A DNA stretch of 64,000 nucleotides from Saccharopolyspora thermophila (GTDB taxonomy: Bacteria > Actinomycetota > Actinomycetes > Mycobacteriales > Pseudonocardiaceae): NCBI RefSeq assembly GCF_014646075.1, contig NZ_BMMT01000004.1:80200-144199 (forward strand), written 5' to 3'. Under the pieces are notes generated by a model. That model was not told the origin of the DNA and searched no databases. It was given only the letters and a program-made list of their open reading frames with translations. This document shows, piece by piece, positions 33,796 to 44,244 of this stretch. A program made the position numbers and the translations under genes. Each line of letters begins with the position of its first letter. The first letter of the stretch is position 1.

Positions 33796-34641
33796 ATGTT
33801 GCGACGCCGTGGGCGGGGCAAGAACGACCCGACCGTGCGGCCGCCCGAACCGCACCCCTCCGGGGCGAAGCCGCCGGCGTTGGCGCCCGAATTCGTGCCC
33901 AACCACGTCGCCGTCGTGATGGACGGCAACGGCCGGTGGGCCAACGAGCGCGGCCTGCCGCGCATCGAGGGGCACAAGCGCGGCGAGGCCGTCGTGCTGG
34001 AGCTGGCCCGGGGTGCGATCGAGATCGGCGTCAAGTGGCTGTCGCTGTACGCGTTCTCCACCGAGAACTGGAAGCGGAGCCCGGACGAGGTGCGGTTCCT
34101 GATGGGCTTCAACCGCGACGTGATCCGGCGCCGCGTGGACGAGCTCGACGCGATGGGTGTGCGGGTGCGGTGGGCCGGCCGCAAGCCACGGCTGTGGCGC
34201 AGCGTGGTCAACGAGCTGCAGTCGGCCGAGGTCCGCACCAGGAACAACGAGGTGCTCAACCTCACCATGTGCGTCAACTACGGCGGGCGGGCCGAGATCG
34301 GCGACGCGGCGCGGGAGATCGCCCGGCTGGCCGCGGCCGGGAAGATCAACCCGGACCGGGTCGACGAGCGGACCATCGCCCGCTACCTGTACCAGCCGGA
34401 GATGCCGGACGTGGACCTGTTCATCCGGCCGTCGGGGGAGCAGCGAACCTCGAACTTCATGCTGTGGCAGTCCGCCTACGCCGAGCTCGTCTTCCAGGAC
34501 ACGCTGTTTCCGGACGTGGACCGGCGGCACCTGTGGCGGGCGTGCGAGGAGTACGCGCGCCGGGACCGGCGGTTCGGCGGAGCCATCGACCGGGCGGCGG
34601 TCGGCGCGTCGGCCGGCACCGTCCAGGAGGGCGATCGATGA
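33796..34641 (+). CDS. uppS: cis-prenyl diphosphate synthase (decaprenyl/undecaprenyl diphosphate synthase family)
   Basis: A 281-residue cis-prenyltransferase making the polyprenyl phosphate carrier of cell-wall synthesis. Motifs: [12 protein letters not shown] (catalytic Asp), [18 protein letters not shown] and the substrate-end motif [15 protein letters not shown]. The ATG at 33796 has AAGGAG 8 nt upstream, better than the upstream in-frame GTG at 33760. Chain length cannot be read from the sequence; mycobacterial relatives make decaprenyl diphosphate. It overlaps the next gene by 4 nt. Confidence 0.93.
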   Translation: MLRRRGRGKNDPTVRPPEPHPSGAKPPALAPEFVPNHVAVVMDGNGRWANERGLPRIEGHKRGEAVVLELARGAIEIGVKWLSLYAFSTENWKRSPDEVRFLMGFNRDVIRRRVDELDAMGVRVRWAGRKPRLWRSVVNELQSAEVRTRNNEVLNLTMCVNYGGRAEIGDAAREIARLAAAGKINPDRVDERTIARYLYQPEMPDVDLFIRPSGEQRTSNFMLWQSAYAELVFQDTLFPDVDRRHLWRACEEYARRDRRFGGAIDRAAVGASAGTVQEGDR

Positions 34642-35066
34642 CCCAGGAGGCGGCGACCACCGCGCGACTGCTGACCGCCGCGAAGGAAGCGCTGGAGACC
34701 TACCACGACGTGCACGTCGACGACGACGGGGCGTTGACGTTCCGGCACGCCGACGTGCCCTGCGCGGTGCAGGCCATGCAGCTGGCGGAGGGCCTGACGG
34801 TGCTCAGCCTGAGTTGCGTCGTCGCCTGGGACCTGCCGGCGAGCGACGAGCTCGCGCAGTCGGTCGCGGAACGGGCCGGGCAGGGGCTGTTCGGCACCCT
34901 CGGTGTGGTGCGCACGGCGCGGGGGATGGATGTGACCCTGCGCTACGCCTTCCCGGCGGAGGGCATGACGACGACACCGCTGGGCACCCTGCTGATGCTC
35001 GTGGTGGCCACGGCCTCCCAGCTGCGCACCGAACTGCTCACCGAACCCGAGGGCACCTCGAAGTAG
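34638..35066 (+). CDS. YbjN-like conserved actinobacterial protein
   Basis: A 142-residue soluble protein of the YbjN/secretion-chaperone-like fold class, at the position of the conserved hypothetical between uppS and zur in mycobacteria. Features are [20 protein letters not shown], a mid-protein hydrophobic strand [15 protein letters not shown], and [16 protein letters not shown]. Translation is coupled to uppS (ATGA overlap). No function is known. Confidence 0.7.
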   Translation: MTQEAATTARLLTAAKEALETYHDVHVDDDGALTFRHADVPCAVQAMQLAEGLTVLSLSCVVAWDLPASDELAQSVAERAGQGLFGTLGVVRTARGMDVTLRYAFPAEGMTTTPLGTLLMLVVATASQLRTELLTEPEGTSK

Positions 35067-35187
35067 CGCTGCCTGGCGAGGTGGCGGGCGCTGGGGCCCG
35101 TCACTCCCACGGGGGACCCGCCGGTGTGTCGGCACATGCCCCGCGAACAGCGGTTCCGCGCCGCGGCGCGGGCCGCTGGGGGACTCT

Positions 35188-35210
35188 TGCGAACGATTAT
35201 CACTTCGTGC
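35188..35210. promoter_or_regulatory. Candidate Zur box upstream of the permease gene
   Basis: TTGCGAACGATTATCACTTC (35188-35207) resembles the actinobacterial Zur site, which has the general form TGAAAAtGATtaTCATTTTCA; the GATTATC core and flanking GAA/TTC are present, with several mismatches. It lies 19-38 nt before the GTG of the permease, and a Zur gene is 900 bp downstream, so zinc-dependent repression is likely but untested. Confidence 0.5.
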
Positions 35211-35225
35211 TGGCACGATGGTCGG

Positions 35226-36230
35226 GTGACCAAGATCGCCGACCCACCGCGCCCCCGACGGCGCGTCGTCACCTCCCTCGAGGTGCTGTGCGCCCTGCTG
35301 GTGCTGGCGGTGCTGTTCCAGCAGCAGATCAGCGCCCTGCTGGACGTGCCGGCGCTGCGCACCGGTTCGACGGTCTTCGTCGCGGTGTGCGTGCAGGCGA
35401 TGCCGTTCCTGGTGCTGGGCGTGCTCATCAGTGGACTGATCGCCGCCTTCGTGCCACCGGAGCTGCTGCGCCGCATGCTGCCGGCCAACACCGCAGTCGC
35501 GGTACCGGTCGCCGGTGTCGTCGGCGTGGCGCTGCCCGGGTGCGAATGCGCGTCGGTGCCGGTGGCGCGCCGCCTCATGCGGCAGGGCGTCGCCCCGGCC
35601 GCGGCGCTGGCGTTCCTGCTGGCCGCCCCCGCGGTGAACCCGATCGTGCTGGTGTCCACCGCGGTCGCCTTCCCCACCGAACCGCGGATGGTGCTGGCCC
35701 GCTTCCTCGGCTCCCTGCTGACCGCCTGCGCGATGGGCTGGCTGTGGACGCGGCTGGGTCGCGCCGAGTGGCTCGCCGAGCGGGCGCTGCGCCGGGTCGA
35801 GGCGCACCGCGCCGACGGCGGCCGGTGGGTGGTCTTCGCCGAGTCCGCGCGGCACGACCTGGTCGAGGCCGGGGGCTTCCTGGTGCTGGGTGGGCTGACC
35901 TCGGCGGTGTTCAACGTCGCGGTGCCCGCGCAGTGGCTGGAGCCCCTGGCCGGGCAGTTGGTGCTGGGTGTGCTGGTGATGGCGGTGCTCGCCGTGGTCC
36001 TCGCGCTGTGCAGCGAGGCCGACGCGTTCGTGGTGGCGTCGATGCCGGGCCTGCCGCTGCTGCCGAAGCTGGTGTTCCTGGTCGTCGGCCCGGCCGTGGA
36101 CCTGAAACTGATCGCGCTGCAGTCGGGCGCGTTCGGCCGCCGCTTCGCGGCCCGGTTCGCGCCCGCGACGTTCGTGGTGGCGATCGTGTGCTCGGTCGCC
36201 GTCGGTGCGCTGCTGCTGGGAGGTGCGTGA
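35226..36230 (+). CDS. Permease (DUF318/YraQ family), probably zinc-linked
   Basis: A 334-residue polytopic membrane protein, about 8 hydrophobic segments, with the conserved family motif GVALPGCECASVPVARRL and FLLAAPAVNPIVL. In Bacillus and actinobacteria this permease pairs with a TIGR03943-type membrane protein (YcgR/YcgQ) in Zur-regulated loci; here the same partner follows with a one-base overlap and a Zur-like site precedes it. It may move zinc, a zinc chaperone or a related metal complex. I chose GTG 35226 (VTKIADPPRPRRR); the open frame extends upstream without a better start. Confidence 0.82.
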   Translation: MTKIADPPRPRRRVVTSLEVLCALLVLAVLFQQQISALLDVPALRTGSTVFVAVCVQAMPFLVLGVLISGLIAAFVPPELLRRMLPANTAVAVPVAGVVGVALPGCECASVPVARRLMRQGVAPAAALAFLLAAPAVNPIVLVSTAVAFPTEPRMVLARFLGSLLTACAMGWLWTRLGRAEWLAERALRRVEAHRADGGRWVVFAESARHDLVEAGGFLVLGGLTSAVFNVAVPAQWLEPLAGQLVLGVLVMAVLAVVLALCSEADAFVVASMPGLPLLPKLVFLVVGPAVDLKLIALQSGAFGRRFAARFAPATFVVAIVCSVAVGALLLGGA

Positions 36231-36940
36231 TGCGCCGGGAAACGCAGAACCTGCTGTTGCTGCTGCTGGGCGGTGCGCTGCTGAAGATCGCGTTGGGCGG
36301 CACGTACCTGCGTTACGTCAAGCCGTCGCTGCTGCCGTGGCTGGTGCTGTCCGGCGTGGTCATGATCGGGCTGGGGGCCTTCGCCATCCTGCGTGACGTC
36401 CGCGCCGGTGGAGCCGCCGACCACCACGAACACGCCTCGCGCAGCCCGTGGCTGTTGCTGCTGCCGGTGTGCGCGATCTTCCTGGTCGCCCCGCCCGCGC
36501 TCGGCTCCGACTCGGTCACGCGCGACCGGGTGGCGGCGCCCCCGCCGCCGCCGACGGAGTCGCTGTTTCCGGAACTGCCCGCGGAGCAGGCCCCGCTGCT
36601 GAGCATGTCCGAGTTCGTCACGCGCGTGATCTGGGACGACAGCGGCGCGCTCAACGGCCGCACCGTGCGTCTGCAGGGCTTCGTCGTGCACCCCGCGCCG
36701 AACGCCACCCAGCTTGCCCGCATGCGGATCAACTGCTGCGCCGCGGACGCGGCACCGGTCAAGGTCGACCTCGCCGGTCCGGCTGCGGGCCAGGTCACCG
36801 GCCTCCCGGCGGACACGTGGATCGAGGTGACCGGCACGCTCCGGCCGGGCTCGGCCACCGACGCCAACGGCCGGGTCCCCACGGTGGACATCACGACAGT
36901 GCGGCCGATCCCCACACCGCAGGACACCTACGAGTACTGA
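36230..36940 (+). CDS. TIGR03943 family membrane protein (YcgQ-like)
   Basis: A 236-residue protein with two N-terminal membrane helices (about residues 6-28 and 33-52), a His-containing loop (AADHHEHASR), a third helix, and a soluble C-terminal domain carrying NGRTVRLQGFVVH and RMRINCCAADAAPVKV, whose Cys pair is a family feature. It is the usual partner of the YraQ-type permease and overlaps it by one base. The His- and Cys-rich segments and the Zur/SmtB neighbours suggest a zinc role. Confidence 0.85.
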   Translation: MRRETQNLLLLLLGGALLKIALGGTYLRYVKPSLLPWLVLSGVVMIGLGAFAILRDVRAGGAADHHEHASRSPWLLLLPVCAIFLVAPPALGSDSVTRDRVAAPPPPPTESLFPELPAEQAPLLSMSEFVTRVIWDDSGALNGRTVRLQGFVVHPAPNATQLARMRINCCAADAAPVKVDLAGPAAGQVTGLPADTWIEVTGTLRPGSATDANGRVPTVDITTVRPIPTPQDTYEY

Positions 36941-36943
36941 GAG

Positions 36944-37369
36944 CTACCGGCCCTGGGCGGCGCAGTCCGGGCAGGTGCCGACAATCTCCACGGTGTGGCT
37001 GACCTGGGAGAACCCGTACTCCTGGCCGATCCGCTCGGCCCAGTTCTCCACCGGCGGGTCGGCGACCTCCACGGTCCGCCCGCAGTGCCGGCACACCAGG
37101 TGATGGTGGTGGTGGCTGGAGCACCGGCGGTACACCGCCTCCCCGGACGGGGTGCGCAGCACGTCGACCTCGCCCGCGTCGGCCAGGGTCTGCAGCGTGC
37201 GGTACACGGTGGTCAGGCCGATGCCCTCGCCCTGCCGCCGCAGCTCCTCGTGCAGTTCCTGCGCCGAGCGGAAGTCGTCGATCTGGTCCAGCAGGTTCGA
37301 CACCGCTGCTCGCTGCCTGGTGGCCCGCAGGCCCGGTACTCCGACCGCGGGACGCTCGCCGGTGGTCAC
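36944..37369 (-). CDS. zur: Zinc uptake regulator Zur (Fur family)
   Basis: A 141-residue Fur-family repressor. The winged helix includes RATRQRAAVSNLLDQIDDFR and GLTTVYRTLQTLADAGEVD; the metal sites use SSHHHHHLVCRHCG and the C-terminal GTCPDC pair, giving the structural Cys4 zinc site and the His-rich sensing site of Zur. It is transcribed after smtB (GTGA overlap), as in the mycobacterial smtB-zur operon. Expected targets are zinc uptake and the adjacent permease genes, when zinc is replete. Confidence 0.92.
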   Translation of the reverse strand: MTTGERPAVGVPGLRATRQRAAVSNLLDQIDDFRSAQELHEELRRQGEGIGLTTVYRTLQTLADAGEVDVLRTPSGEAVYRRCSSHHHHHLVCRHCGRTVEVADPPVENWAERIGQEYGFSQVSHTVEIVGTCPDCAAQGR

Positions 37370-37839
37370 GCTGTCTCCGCCTCCTGTCGGCCGTCGGTTG
37401 CGATGGAACGTGGTGCCGGACCCCGCGAGCGGGCGCTGGCGATCTCCTCCGCGTGCGCGGCGGCGTCCACCACGATGTGCGCCAGGTGCTCGTCGACGAG
37501 CCGGTAGACAACCTCCCGCCCATGCCGCTCGCCGTGGACCACCCCGGCGGACTTGAGCACCCGCAGGTGCTGGCTGATCAGCGGCTGGGCAACGCCCAGC
37601 GCGTCGACCAGCTCGTGCACACACCGCTCCGAGGCCCGCAGCTGCAGGACGATCGCGATGCGCACCGGGGCGGCCAGCGCCCGCAGCAGCTCCCCAGCCT
37701 CGACCAGGACCCGCTGGTCACGCAGCGGCACCGGACGCGAATCCCGTTCCGGGGAGTGCACCTGCTCCTCGGGATGGTCCAGCTGGCCGGTGTCCGCGGT
37801 CGACCGGGAGGACCGGGAATCCGGGCTGACGGCGGGCAT
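37366..37839 (-). CDS. smtB: SmtB/ArsR-family zinc-sensing repressor
   Basis: A 157-residue ArsR-type regulator. The helix-turn-helix is [20 protein letters not shown], followed by the wing [12 protein letters not shown]. The last helix, [17 protein letters not shown], has Asp, His at +2, His at +13 and Glu at +16, exactly the alpha5 zinc site of SmtB-like sensors. It would release DNA when zinc is high and so relieve repression of zur, as described in Mycobacterium. The ATG at 37839 has AAGGA 5 nt upstream; the longer reading from 37881 lacks a ribosome-binding site. Confidence 0.92.
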   Translation of the reverse strand: MPAVSPDSRSSRSTADTGQLDHPEEQVHSPERDSRPVPLRDQRVLVEAGELLRALAAPVRIAIVLQLRASERCVHELVDALGVAQPLISQHLRVLKSAGVVHGERHGREVVYRLVDEHLAHIVVDAAAHAEEIASARSRGPAPRSIATDGRQEAETA

Positions 37840-38138
37840 CTCGTCCTTTCCGGCGGCCGCAACGCAGGGGCGCGCCTTCATGCGTGGTCACCTGCTGCGC
37901 CGGCGGCGGCCCCATGGCACTCGGTCACCGTTTGGCACATGGCCCACCGCGCGGGCGCAGCCCACAACACCCCATCCTACGGGTAGCGGTGGCGGGGTTC
38001 GTCACATCGACACCGCGGGCACCACCACCCGACGGTGCGCGGCCCGGGCGACCACGGTGGTCACCGGGCTCGGTACGCTGGGAAACTCCAGCCCGACCAG
38101 CTGGTCCCACGTATCCAGTGATGATTTCCGGAGTGAAC
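37840..38138. other. Divergent intergenic region between smtB and glyS
   Basis: About 300 bp holding both promoters. On the plus strand TACGCT (38080-38085) could be the glyS -10 box. On the minus strand TAGGAT (37973-37978) could serve smtB. I see no T-box-like structure and no clear SmtB operator (two TGAACA-type half sites) by eye. Confidence 0.4.
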
Positions 38139-39524
<1,386 letters not shown>

Positions 39525-39612
39525 GGCACCTCGACATCGCACCCGGGTCCGTCGTCCGCGCGAGTGGGCGGCGGACCTGATCTCGTTCCGAGGCGTCTGC
39601 GAGGATGCGAAC

Positions 39613-40254
39613 GTGAGTCTTCATCAAGCCCGTCGCGTCCGGGTGCTGGGACGCGCGCTGATCGGTTCGCTGCTGGTGGCCCTGCTGGTGGTGGGCGGCA
39701 CCGCGTTCCGCGTGTGGCAGGTGGCCCGCGCCGACGACCGCCGACCAGTGGACATCGCCGTGGTGCTCGGCGCCGCGCAGTACCACGGCAAGCCCTCGGA
39801 CGTGCTGGAAGCGCGGCTCATGCATGCGCTGGAGCTCTACGAGGAGGGCTACACCCGGTACATCGTCACCGTCGGTGGCCGCAGGGCCGGTGACACCTAC
39901 ACCGAGGCGGAGGCGGGCAAGAACTGGCTGACCCGCAACGGGGTGCCTGACGACAACGTCGTCGACGTCGACGTTGGCAACGACACGCTGAGCAGCATGC
40001 AGGCCGTCGCGCAGCTGGCGCGCGAGCGCGGCTGGCGGACCGCGCTCATCGTCAGCGACCCCTGGCACTCGCTGCGGGCGCGGACGATGGCCAACGACTT
40101 CGGCCTGGCGTCCTGGGCGTCACCGGTCCGGTCCGGTCCGGTCGTGCGGACCCGCGAAACCCAGTTCCGCTACATCGTCCGCGAGACCGGGGCCCTGCTG
40201 TACTACCGCCTCACGCACGCGTCCGCGGAGCTGTCCGGCGACGGCCTGGGCTAG
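39613..40254 (+). CDS. YdcF/SanA-like DUF218 membrane-anchored protein
   Basis: A 213-residue protein with one N-terminal hydrophobic helix (about residues 13-35) and a DUF218 domain: IAVVLGAAQYHGKPSDVLEA, IVTVGGRRAGDTYTEA and IVSDPWHSLRA, the usual D-x-x-HS signature. The domain faces outside; relatives affect envelope integrity and vancomycin sensitivity in other bacteria, but the reaction is unknown. The GTG start at 39613 follows GAGGATGCGAAC. Confidence 0.8.
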   Translation: MSLHQARRVRVLGRALIGSLLVALLVVGGTAFRVWQVARADDRRPVDIAVVLGAAQYHGKPSDVLEARLMHALELYEEGYTRYIVTVGGRRAGDTYTEAEAGKNWLTRNGVPDDNVVDVDVGNDTLSSMQAVAQLARERGWRTALIVSDPWHSLRARTMANDFGLASWASPVRSGPVVRTRETQFRYIVRETGALLYYRLTHASAELSGDGLG

Positions 40255-40345
40255 AGACCGTTGACGGGCGCCACGGGGCTGCGGACCCCGGCTGCCCCCG
40301 CCGAGGTGAGGTGCCGCGTCGGGATGTGGCCGTAGTCTGGGCCCG

Positions 40346-41629
40346 ATGACCTCGCGAAACGGTTACGACGCGCACGATGTCCGGCGGCTGCTGCCGGAGC
40401 CGCCGAAGACCGCGGTGCCCGCCGGGGCCCGGTCCGACGACCGGTCCCCGTTCGCCCGCGACCGCGCGCGGGTGCTGCACTCCGCGGCGCTGCGCCGGCT
40501 GGCGGGCAAGACGCAGGTGGTCGGTCCGGAGGAGGGCGACGTGCCGCGCACCCGGCTGACCCATTCGCTGGAGGTCGCGCAGATCGGCCGCGGTATCGCC
40601 ACCGCGCTGGGCGCCGATCCCGATCTGGTCGACACGGCCGGGCTGGCGCACGACATCGGGCACCCGCCGTTCGGACACAACGGCGAGCGCGCGCTCGACG
40701 CCCTGGCCGACGGCTGCGGTGGTTTCGAGGGCAACGCCCAGACGCTGCGCATCCTCACCCGGTTGGAACCGAAGTCCGTCGAGTCGGGTGACGTCGGGCG
40801 CGGGTTGAACCTGACCCGGGCGTGCCTGGACGCGGCGACGAAGTACCCGTGGCCGAAGCGGCCCGGCGAGGCCAAGTTCGGCGTCTACCCGGACGACCTG
40901 CCGGTGTTCCGGTGGCTGCGTGAGGGCGCGCCGGAGGGCCGCCGGTGCCTGGAGGCGCAGATCATGGACTGGTCCGACGACGTGGCCTACTCGGTGCACG
41001 ACGTGGAGGACGGCGTGCTGTCGGGCCGCATCTCGCTGCGGTCGCTGACCCACGGGGACGAGCGCGCCGAGATCGTGCGGATGGCGGCCGAGCACTTCTG
41101 GGGCGACGGCGGCGACCGGACGGAGCTGCTCGACCAGGCGGCCGCGGAGCTGGTGCGCTGGCCGGTGGTGGCGGCCGTGCTGGACTACGACGGGACCTTC
41201 CGCGCGCAGGTCGCCCTCAAGCGGCTGACCAGCGAGCTGGTCGGGCGGTTCGTGGCGGCGGCGGTGACCGGCACGCGGGAGCGGTTCGGCCCGGGTCCGC
41301 TGACCCGGTACCGGGCGGACCTGGTGGTCCCGGAGTCGGTGGTGGCCGAGGTGGCGGTGCTCAAGGCGGTTGCGCTGCGCTACGTGATGAGCGACCCGCA
41401 ACGGCTGCGCAGGCAGGAGCGGCAGCGCGCCGCGCTGACCGAGCTCGTGGAGGCGTTGCTGGCGCGGGCACCGGAGTCGTTGGACCCGGCGATGGCGGCG
41501 GCCTGGCGGCGGGCGGCCGACGACGCGGCGCGGCTGCGGGTGGTGCTGGACCAGGTGGCGTCGCTGACCGATGCCCAGGCGGTGGCGTGGCATCGAAAGC
41601 ATGTACGGAATGTGTTCGACCCGGTGTGA
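40346..41629 (+). CDS. dgt: Deoxyguanosinetriphosphate triphosphohydrolase-like protein
   Basis: A 427-residue HD-domain dNTPase, type 2 of the family. The metal ligands appear in [15 protein letters not shown] (His) and [16 protein letters not shown] (His-Asp), followed by the conserved [12 protein letters not shown] and [19 protein letters not shown]. It hydrolyses dNTPs to nucleoside and tripolyphosphate, regulating nucleotide pools. TAGTCT (40333-40338) lies 7 nt before the ATG, a likely leaderless promoter. In mycobacteria dgt is next to dnaG; here three genes are inserted between them. Confidence 0.93.
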   Translation: MTSRNGYDAHDVRRLLPEPPKTAVPAGARSDDRSPFARDRARVLHSAALRRLAGKTQVVGPEEGDVPRTRLTHSLEVAQIGRGIATALGADPDLVDTAGLAHDIGHPPFGHNGERALDALADGCGGFEGNAQTLRILTRLEPKSVESGDVGRGLNLTRACLDAATKYPWPKRPGEAKFGVYPDDLPVFRWLREGAPEGRRCLEAQIMDWSDDVAYSVHDVEDGVLSGRISLRSLTHGDERAEIVRMAAEHFWGDGGDRTELLDQAAAELVRWPVVAAVLDYDGTFRAQVALKRLTSELVGRFVAAAVTGTRERFGPGPLTRYRADLVVPESVVAEVAVLKAVALRYVMSDPQRLRRQERQRAALTELVEALLARAPESLDPAMAAAWRRAADDAARLRVVLDQVASLTDAQAVAWHRKHVRNVFDPV

Positions 41630-41804
41630 CATTCATCCGAACGGGGAGAGTTGATCTGGGTTTTGCCGCCAAAATCCTTACTTAGTGTGTTGCTCGGTCC
41701 TCCCGAAGCCGACAGCACCAGACCCCGATCCCCGTTCGGTTGTCCGCGCGCAGCGACAACCCGCGGCCCGGCCCCCGAACCCGCCGGGCCGCTAGGAGAC
41801 CCCG

Positions 41805-41990
41805 ATGCGCAACCGGCACTACATCCAGAAACTCGTCGTCGGCGGCGAGCCGTACGTGAACACCGACAACCTGGCCGACTGGGTCACCGACCTGCGGTGG
41901 CAGGACCCGGCCGCCGAGCGGGCGGCCCGCTACATCGCCCAGGAACTCCGCCTGATGGGCCTCTCCGACATCGAGGAATCCCTCCGGTAG
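41805..41990 (+). CDS. Small conserved actinobacterial protein
   Basis: A 61-residue soluble protein starting MRNRHYIQKLVVGGEPYVNT, with the remainder helical and charged (AERAARYIAQELRLMGLSD). An ATG follows CTAGGAGACCCCG, a reasonable ribosome-binding site 8 nt away. I recognise only a short hypothetical protein; it is single, between dgt and the serpin gene. Confidence 0.6.
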   Translation: MRNRHYIQKLVVGGEPYVNTDNLADWVTDLRWQDPAAERAARYIAQELRLMGLSDIEESLR

Positions 41991-42049
41991 GAAGGCCCGC
42001 GTCCGCCCCGATCGGGACTGCGGGCCCTCACCTGGAGGGGTGAGGGGTG

Positions 42050-42089
42050 GTGAGCGCGTGACCGGGCCGCGGCCCGGTCACGCGCTCAC
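42050..42089. terminator. 40-bp perfect palindrome, probable strong terminator or cruciform
   Basis: GTGAGCGCGTGACCGGGCCG followed by its exact reverse complement, with no spacer. The stem is 20 bp. It lies 60 nt after the small gene and 80 nt before the serpin gene, with no T-tract after it. A bidirectional terminator or a protein-bound palindrome are both possible. Confidence 0.65.
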
Positions 42090-42169
42090 GTCCCCACGGC
42101 CGCCGTCCGGCTGGCAGACTCGGGATCAGTCCGAGGCACCAACCGACGCGGGAACGGAGCCCAGCGGCC

Positions 42170-43270
42170 GTGAGCGAACACCACCTCGACTTCAGCCTCT
42201 CCCTGCACCGACGCGTCGCGCCGCCGGTGGACCGCTCGTTCTGCTGGTCGCCGTACTCGGTGGCCAGCGCCCTCGGCCTCGCCGCCGCGGCGACCGGCGG
42301 CGAGACCCGGCAGGAGCTGGTGACCGCACTGCGCGACGAGCCGGCCGGGCTGCTCAAGCTGCTCGGCGGCGCCACCGAGCTCGACACCAGGAGTCCGGCC
42401 CCCGAGCCACCGGTGCTGGCCGTCGCCAACACCCTGTGGGCCCACGAGGACCTGCCGGTCGACGACGCCTACCTCCGCACGCTGCGCGACTGGCCGGGCA
42501 GCGCGGTGCGCCACGCCCCGTTCCGCACCGACCCGGAGCGGTCCCGGCAGCTGATCAACGCCGACGTCGCGGAGACGACCCGCGACCTGATCCCCGAACT
42601 GCTGCCCACCGGCTCGGTCGACGCCGAGACGGTGGCTGCCCTGGTCAACGCCCTCTACCTGAAGGTGGCCTGGCGGGATGCCTTCGACCGCAAGGCCACC
42701 ACGGCGCGCACCTTCCACGCCCCGACCGGGGACCGCGAAGTGCCGACGATGCACGTCACCCGCCGCCTCGGCTACGCCGCCGCGGAGGGCTGGCAGCTGG
42801 TGAGCCTGCCCGCCGTCGGCGGCGTCGAGGGCGTGGTGCTGCTCCCCGACGACGGCCTGGAGGCGGCGGAGCCGGAACTCGACGCCGCGCGCCTCGGCCG
42901 GCTGCTGGCCGCGGCCGAGCAGCAGCGGGTCGAGCTGTTCCTGCCGAGGTTCGACGCCACCGGCGACGCCGAGCTGAGCTCGCCGCTCGGCGCGCTCGGC
43001 GTGCGGCAGCTGTTCACCAGGGCCGCGGACTTCTCGCCGCTGACCGACCAGCCGCTGCGGGTGTCGACGATCGTGCACCAGTCGGTGTTGAAGGTCGACG
43101 AGGCCGGCCTCGAAGGGGCCGCGGCGACGGCGGTGATGATGCGGCTGACCGCGATCGTGCGGGAACCCGACCCGATCCGGGTCGAAATCGACCGGCCGTT
43201 TTTGTTCCTGGTACGCCACCCGGGCAGCGGCGCGCTGTACTTCCTCGCCCGCGTCACCGACCCGAGCTGA
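42170..43270 (+). CDS. Serpin family proteinase inhibitor
   Basis: A 366-residue serpin, complete in length. Typical segments are FCWSPYSVASALGLAAAATG near the N-terminus, FRTDPERSRQLINADVAETT, AALVNALYLKVAWRDAF and the end PFLFLVRHPGSGALYFLARV. The hinge of the reactive loop reads VDEAGLEGAAATAVMM, with small residues as expected for an inhibitory serpin; the scissile bond lies in the following MRLTAIVREP but I cannot assign the target protease. No signal peptide is visible, so it would act in the cytoplasm. It is convergent with the ECF sigma gene (12 nt). Confidence 0.88.
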   Translation: MSEHHLDFSLSLHRRVAPPVDRSFCWSPYSVASALGLAAAATGGETRQELVTALRDEPAGLLKLLGGATELDTRSPAPEPPVLAVANTLWAHEDLPVDDAYLRTLRDWPGSAVRHAPFRTDPERSRQLINADVAETTRDLIPELLPTGSVDAETVAALVNALYLKVAWRDAFDRKATTARTFHAPTGDREVPTMHVTRRLGYAAAEGWQLVSLPAVGGVEGVVLLPDDGLEAAEPELDAARLGRLLAAAEQQRVELFLPRFDATGDAELSSPLGALGVRQLFTRAADFSPLTDQPLRVSTIVHQSVLKVDEAGLEGAAATAVMMRLTAIVREPDPIRVEIDRPFLFLVRHPGSGALYFLARVTDPS

Positions 43271-43282
43271 GTGGCGGCCGCC

Positions 43283-44176
43283 TCACCAGGTGAGGTGGCC
43301 GAGCTTGTCGGGGTTGGCGATGTCGAAGACCGCGGCCGTCCGACCGTCGCGAACAGCGATCGCCACCGCCCGCGGGCCGAGCCGGTCGGCTGGGGAACCG
43401 GGGAACAGCAGGCCGAGGTCGCCGTTGACCAGCACCGGCCGAGCCTGAGCCAGTAGCGTGTCGTCGTACTTCCGCAGGAGGCCGACGATGAAGCGGGCCA
43501 CCTTGTCGACACCGGCGACCGGGCGTCGCGCGGTGCGGGTCCTGCCGCCGCCGTCGCCGTAGACCACGACGTCCGGGTGCAGCACGCGGGCGATCGCGCC
43601 GATGTCCCGGGACGCGACCGCGGTGAGGAACTCCTCCAGCACCCGCTGCTGCTCGGGCAGCGGGACACGCGGCGGCGGCTCGGCCTCGGCCATCGCCCGC
43701 CGCGCCCGCGAGGCGTGCTGGCGGGCCGTCGGCACGCTGCACCCGAGCACCTCGGCGATCTCGGCGAACGGCACGTCGAACCCGTCGTGCAGCACGAACG
43801 CCAGCCGCTGGTCCGGCGGCAGCTCGTGCAGCACCCGCAACGCCGCGATCCGCAGGTCGTCCTGGTCGGCGACGATCTCGCCGGGGTCCGAGTCCAGCGG
43901 TGTCACCAGCGGCTCCGGCAGCCAGGGGCCGACGTACTGCTCGCGCCGCGCCGCCGCCGACCGCATCCGGTCCAGGCACAACCGGCTGACCACGGTGGTC
44001 AGCCAGCTGCCGAGGTCGCGGATCTCGTCCCGGTCGGCCGCCACCAACCGGAACCAGGCGTCCTGGACGGCGTCCTCGGCGTCGGCGAGCCGCCCGGTGA
44101 GCCGGTAGCCGAGGCCGATCAACCGGCTGCGGTGCTGGTCGAACTCCGCGGCGAGCGCGGCGGTGCTGGCGGTCAC
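43283..44176 (-). CDS. ECF41-type RNA polymerase sigma factor (SigJ-like)
   Basis: A 297-residue sigma factor: region 2 (AEDAVQDAWFRLV, WLTTVVSRLCLDRMRSA), region 4 (LPPDQRLAFVLHDGFDV, GCSVPTARQHASRARRAM) and a C-terminal SnoaL-like extension of about 110 residues. WLPEPL between the sigma domains and GDGGGRTRTA in the extension are the hallmarks of the ECF41 group, where the extension regulates activity in place of an anti-sigma factor. A CACAAT 7 nt before the GTG resembles a leaderless -10 box. The oxidoreductase or decarboxylase gene that usually sits beside ECF41 factors is not in this window. Confidence 0.88.
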   Translation of the reverse strand: MTASTAALAAEFDQHRSRLIGLGYRLTGRLADAEDAVQDAWFRLVAADRDEIRDLGSWLTTVVSRLCLDRMRSAAARREQYVGPWLPEPLVTPLDSDPGEIVADQDDLRIAALRVLHELPPDQRLAFVLHDGFDVPFAEIAEVLGCSVPTARQHASRARRAMAEAEPPPRVPLPEQQRVLEEFLTAVASRDIGAIARVLHPDVVVYGDGGGRTRTARRPVAGVDKVARFIVGLLRKYDDTLLAQARPVLVNGDLGLLFPGSPADRLGPRAVAIAVRDGRTAAVFDIANPDKLGHLTW

Positions 44177-44244
44177 GACGGTGATTGTGCCGCACCGGCA
44201 TGCCACCCGGGCATTGACGATCACGGTGCCCCTAGACTGGACGC

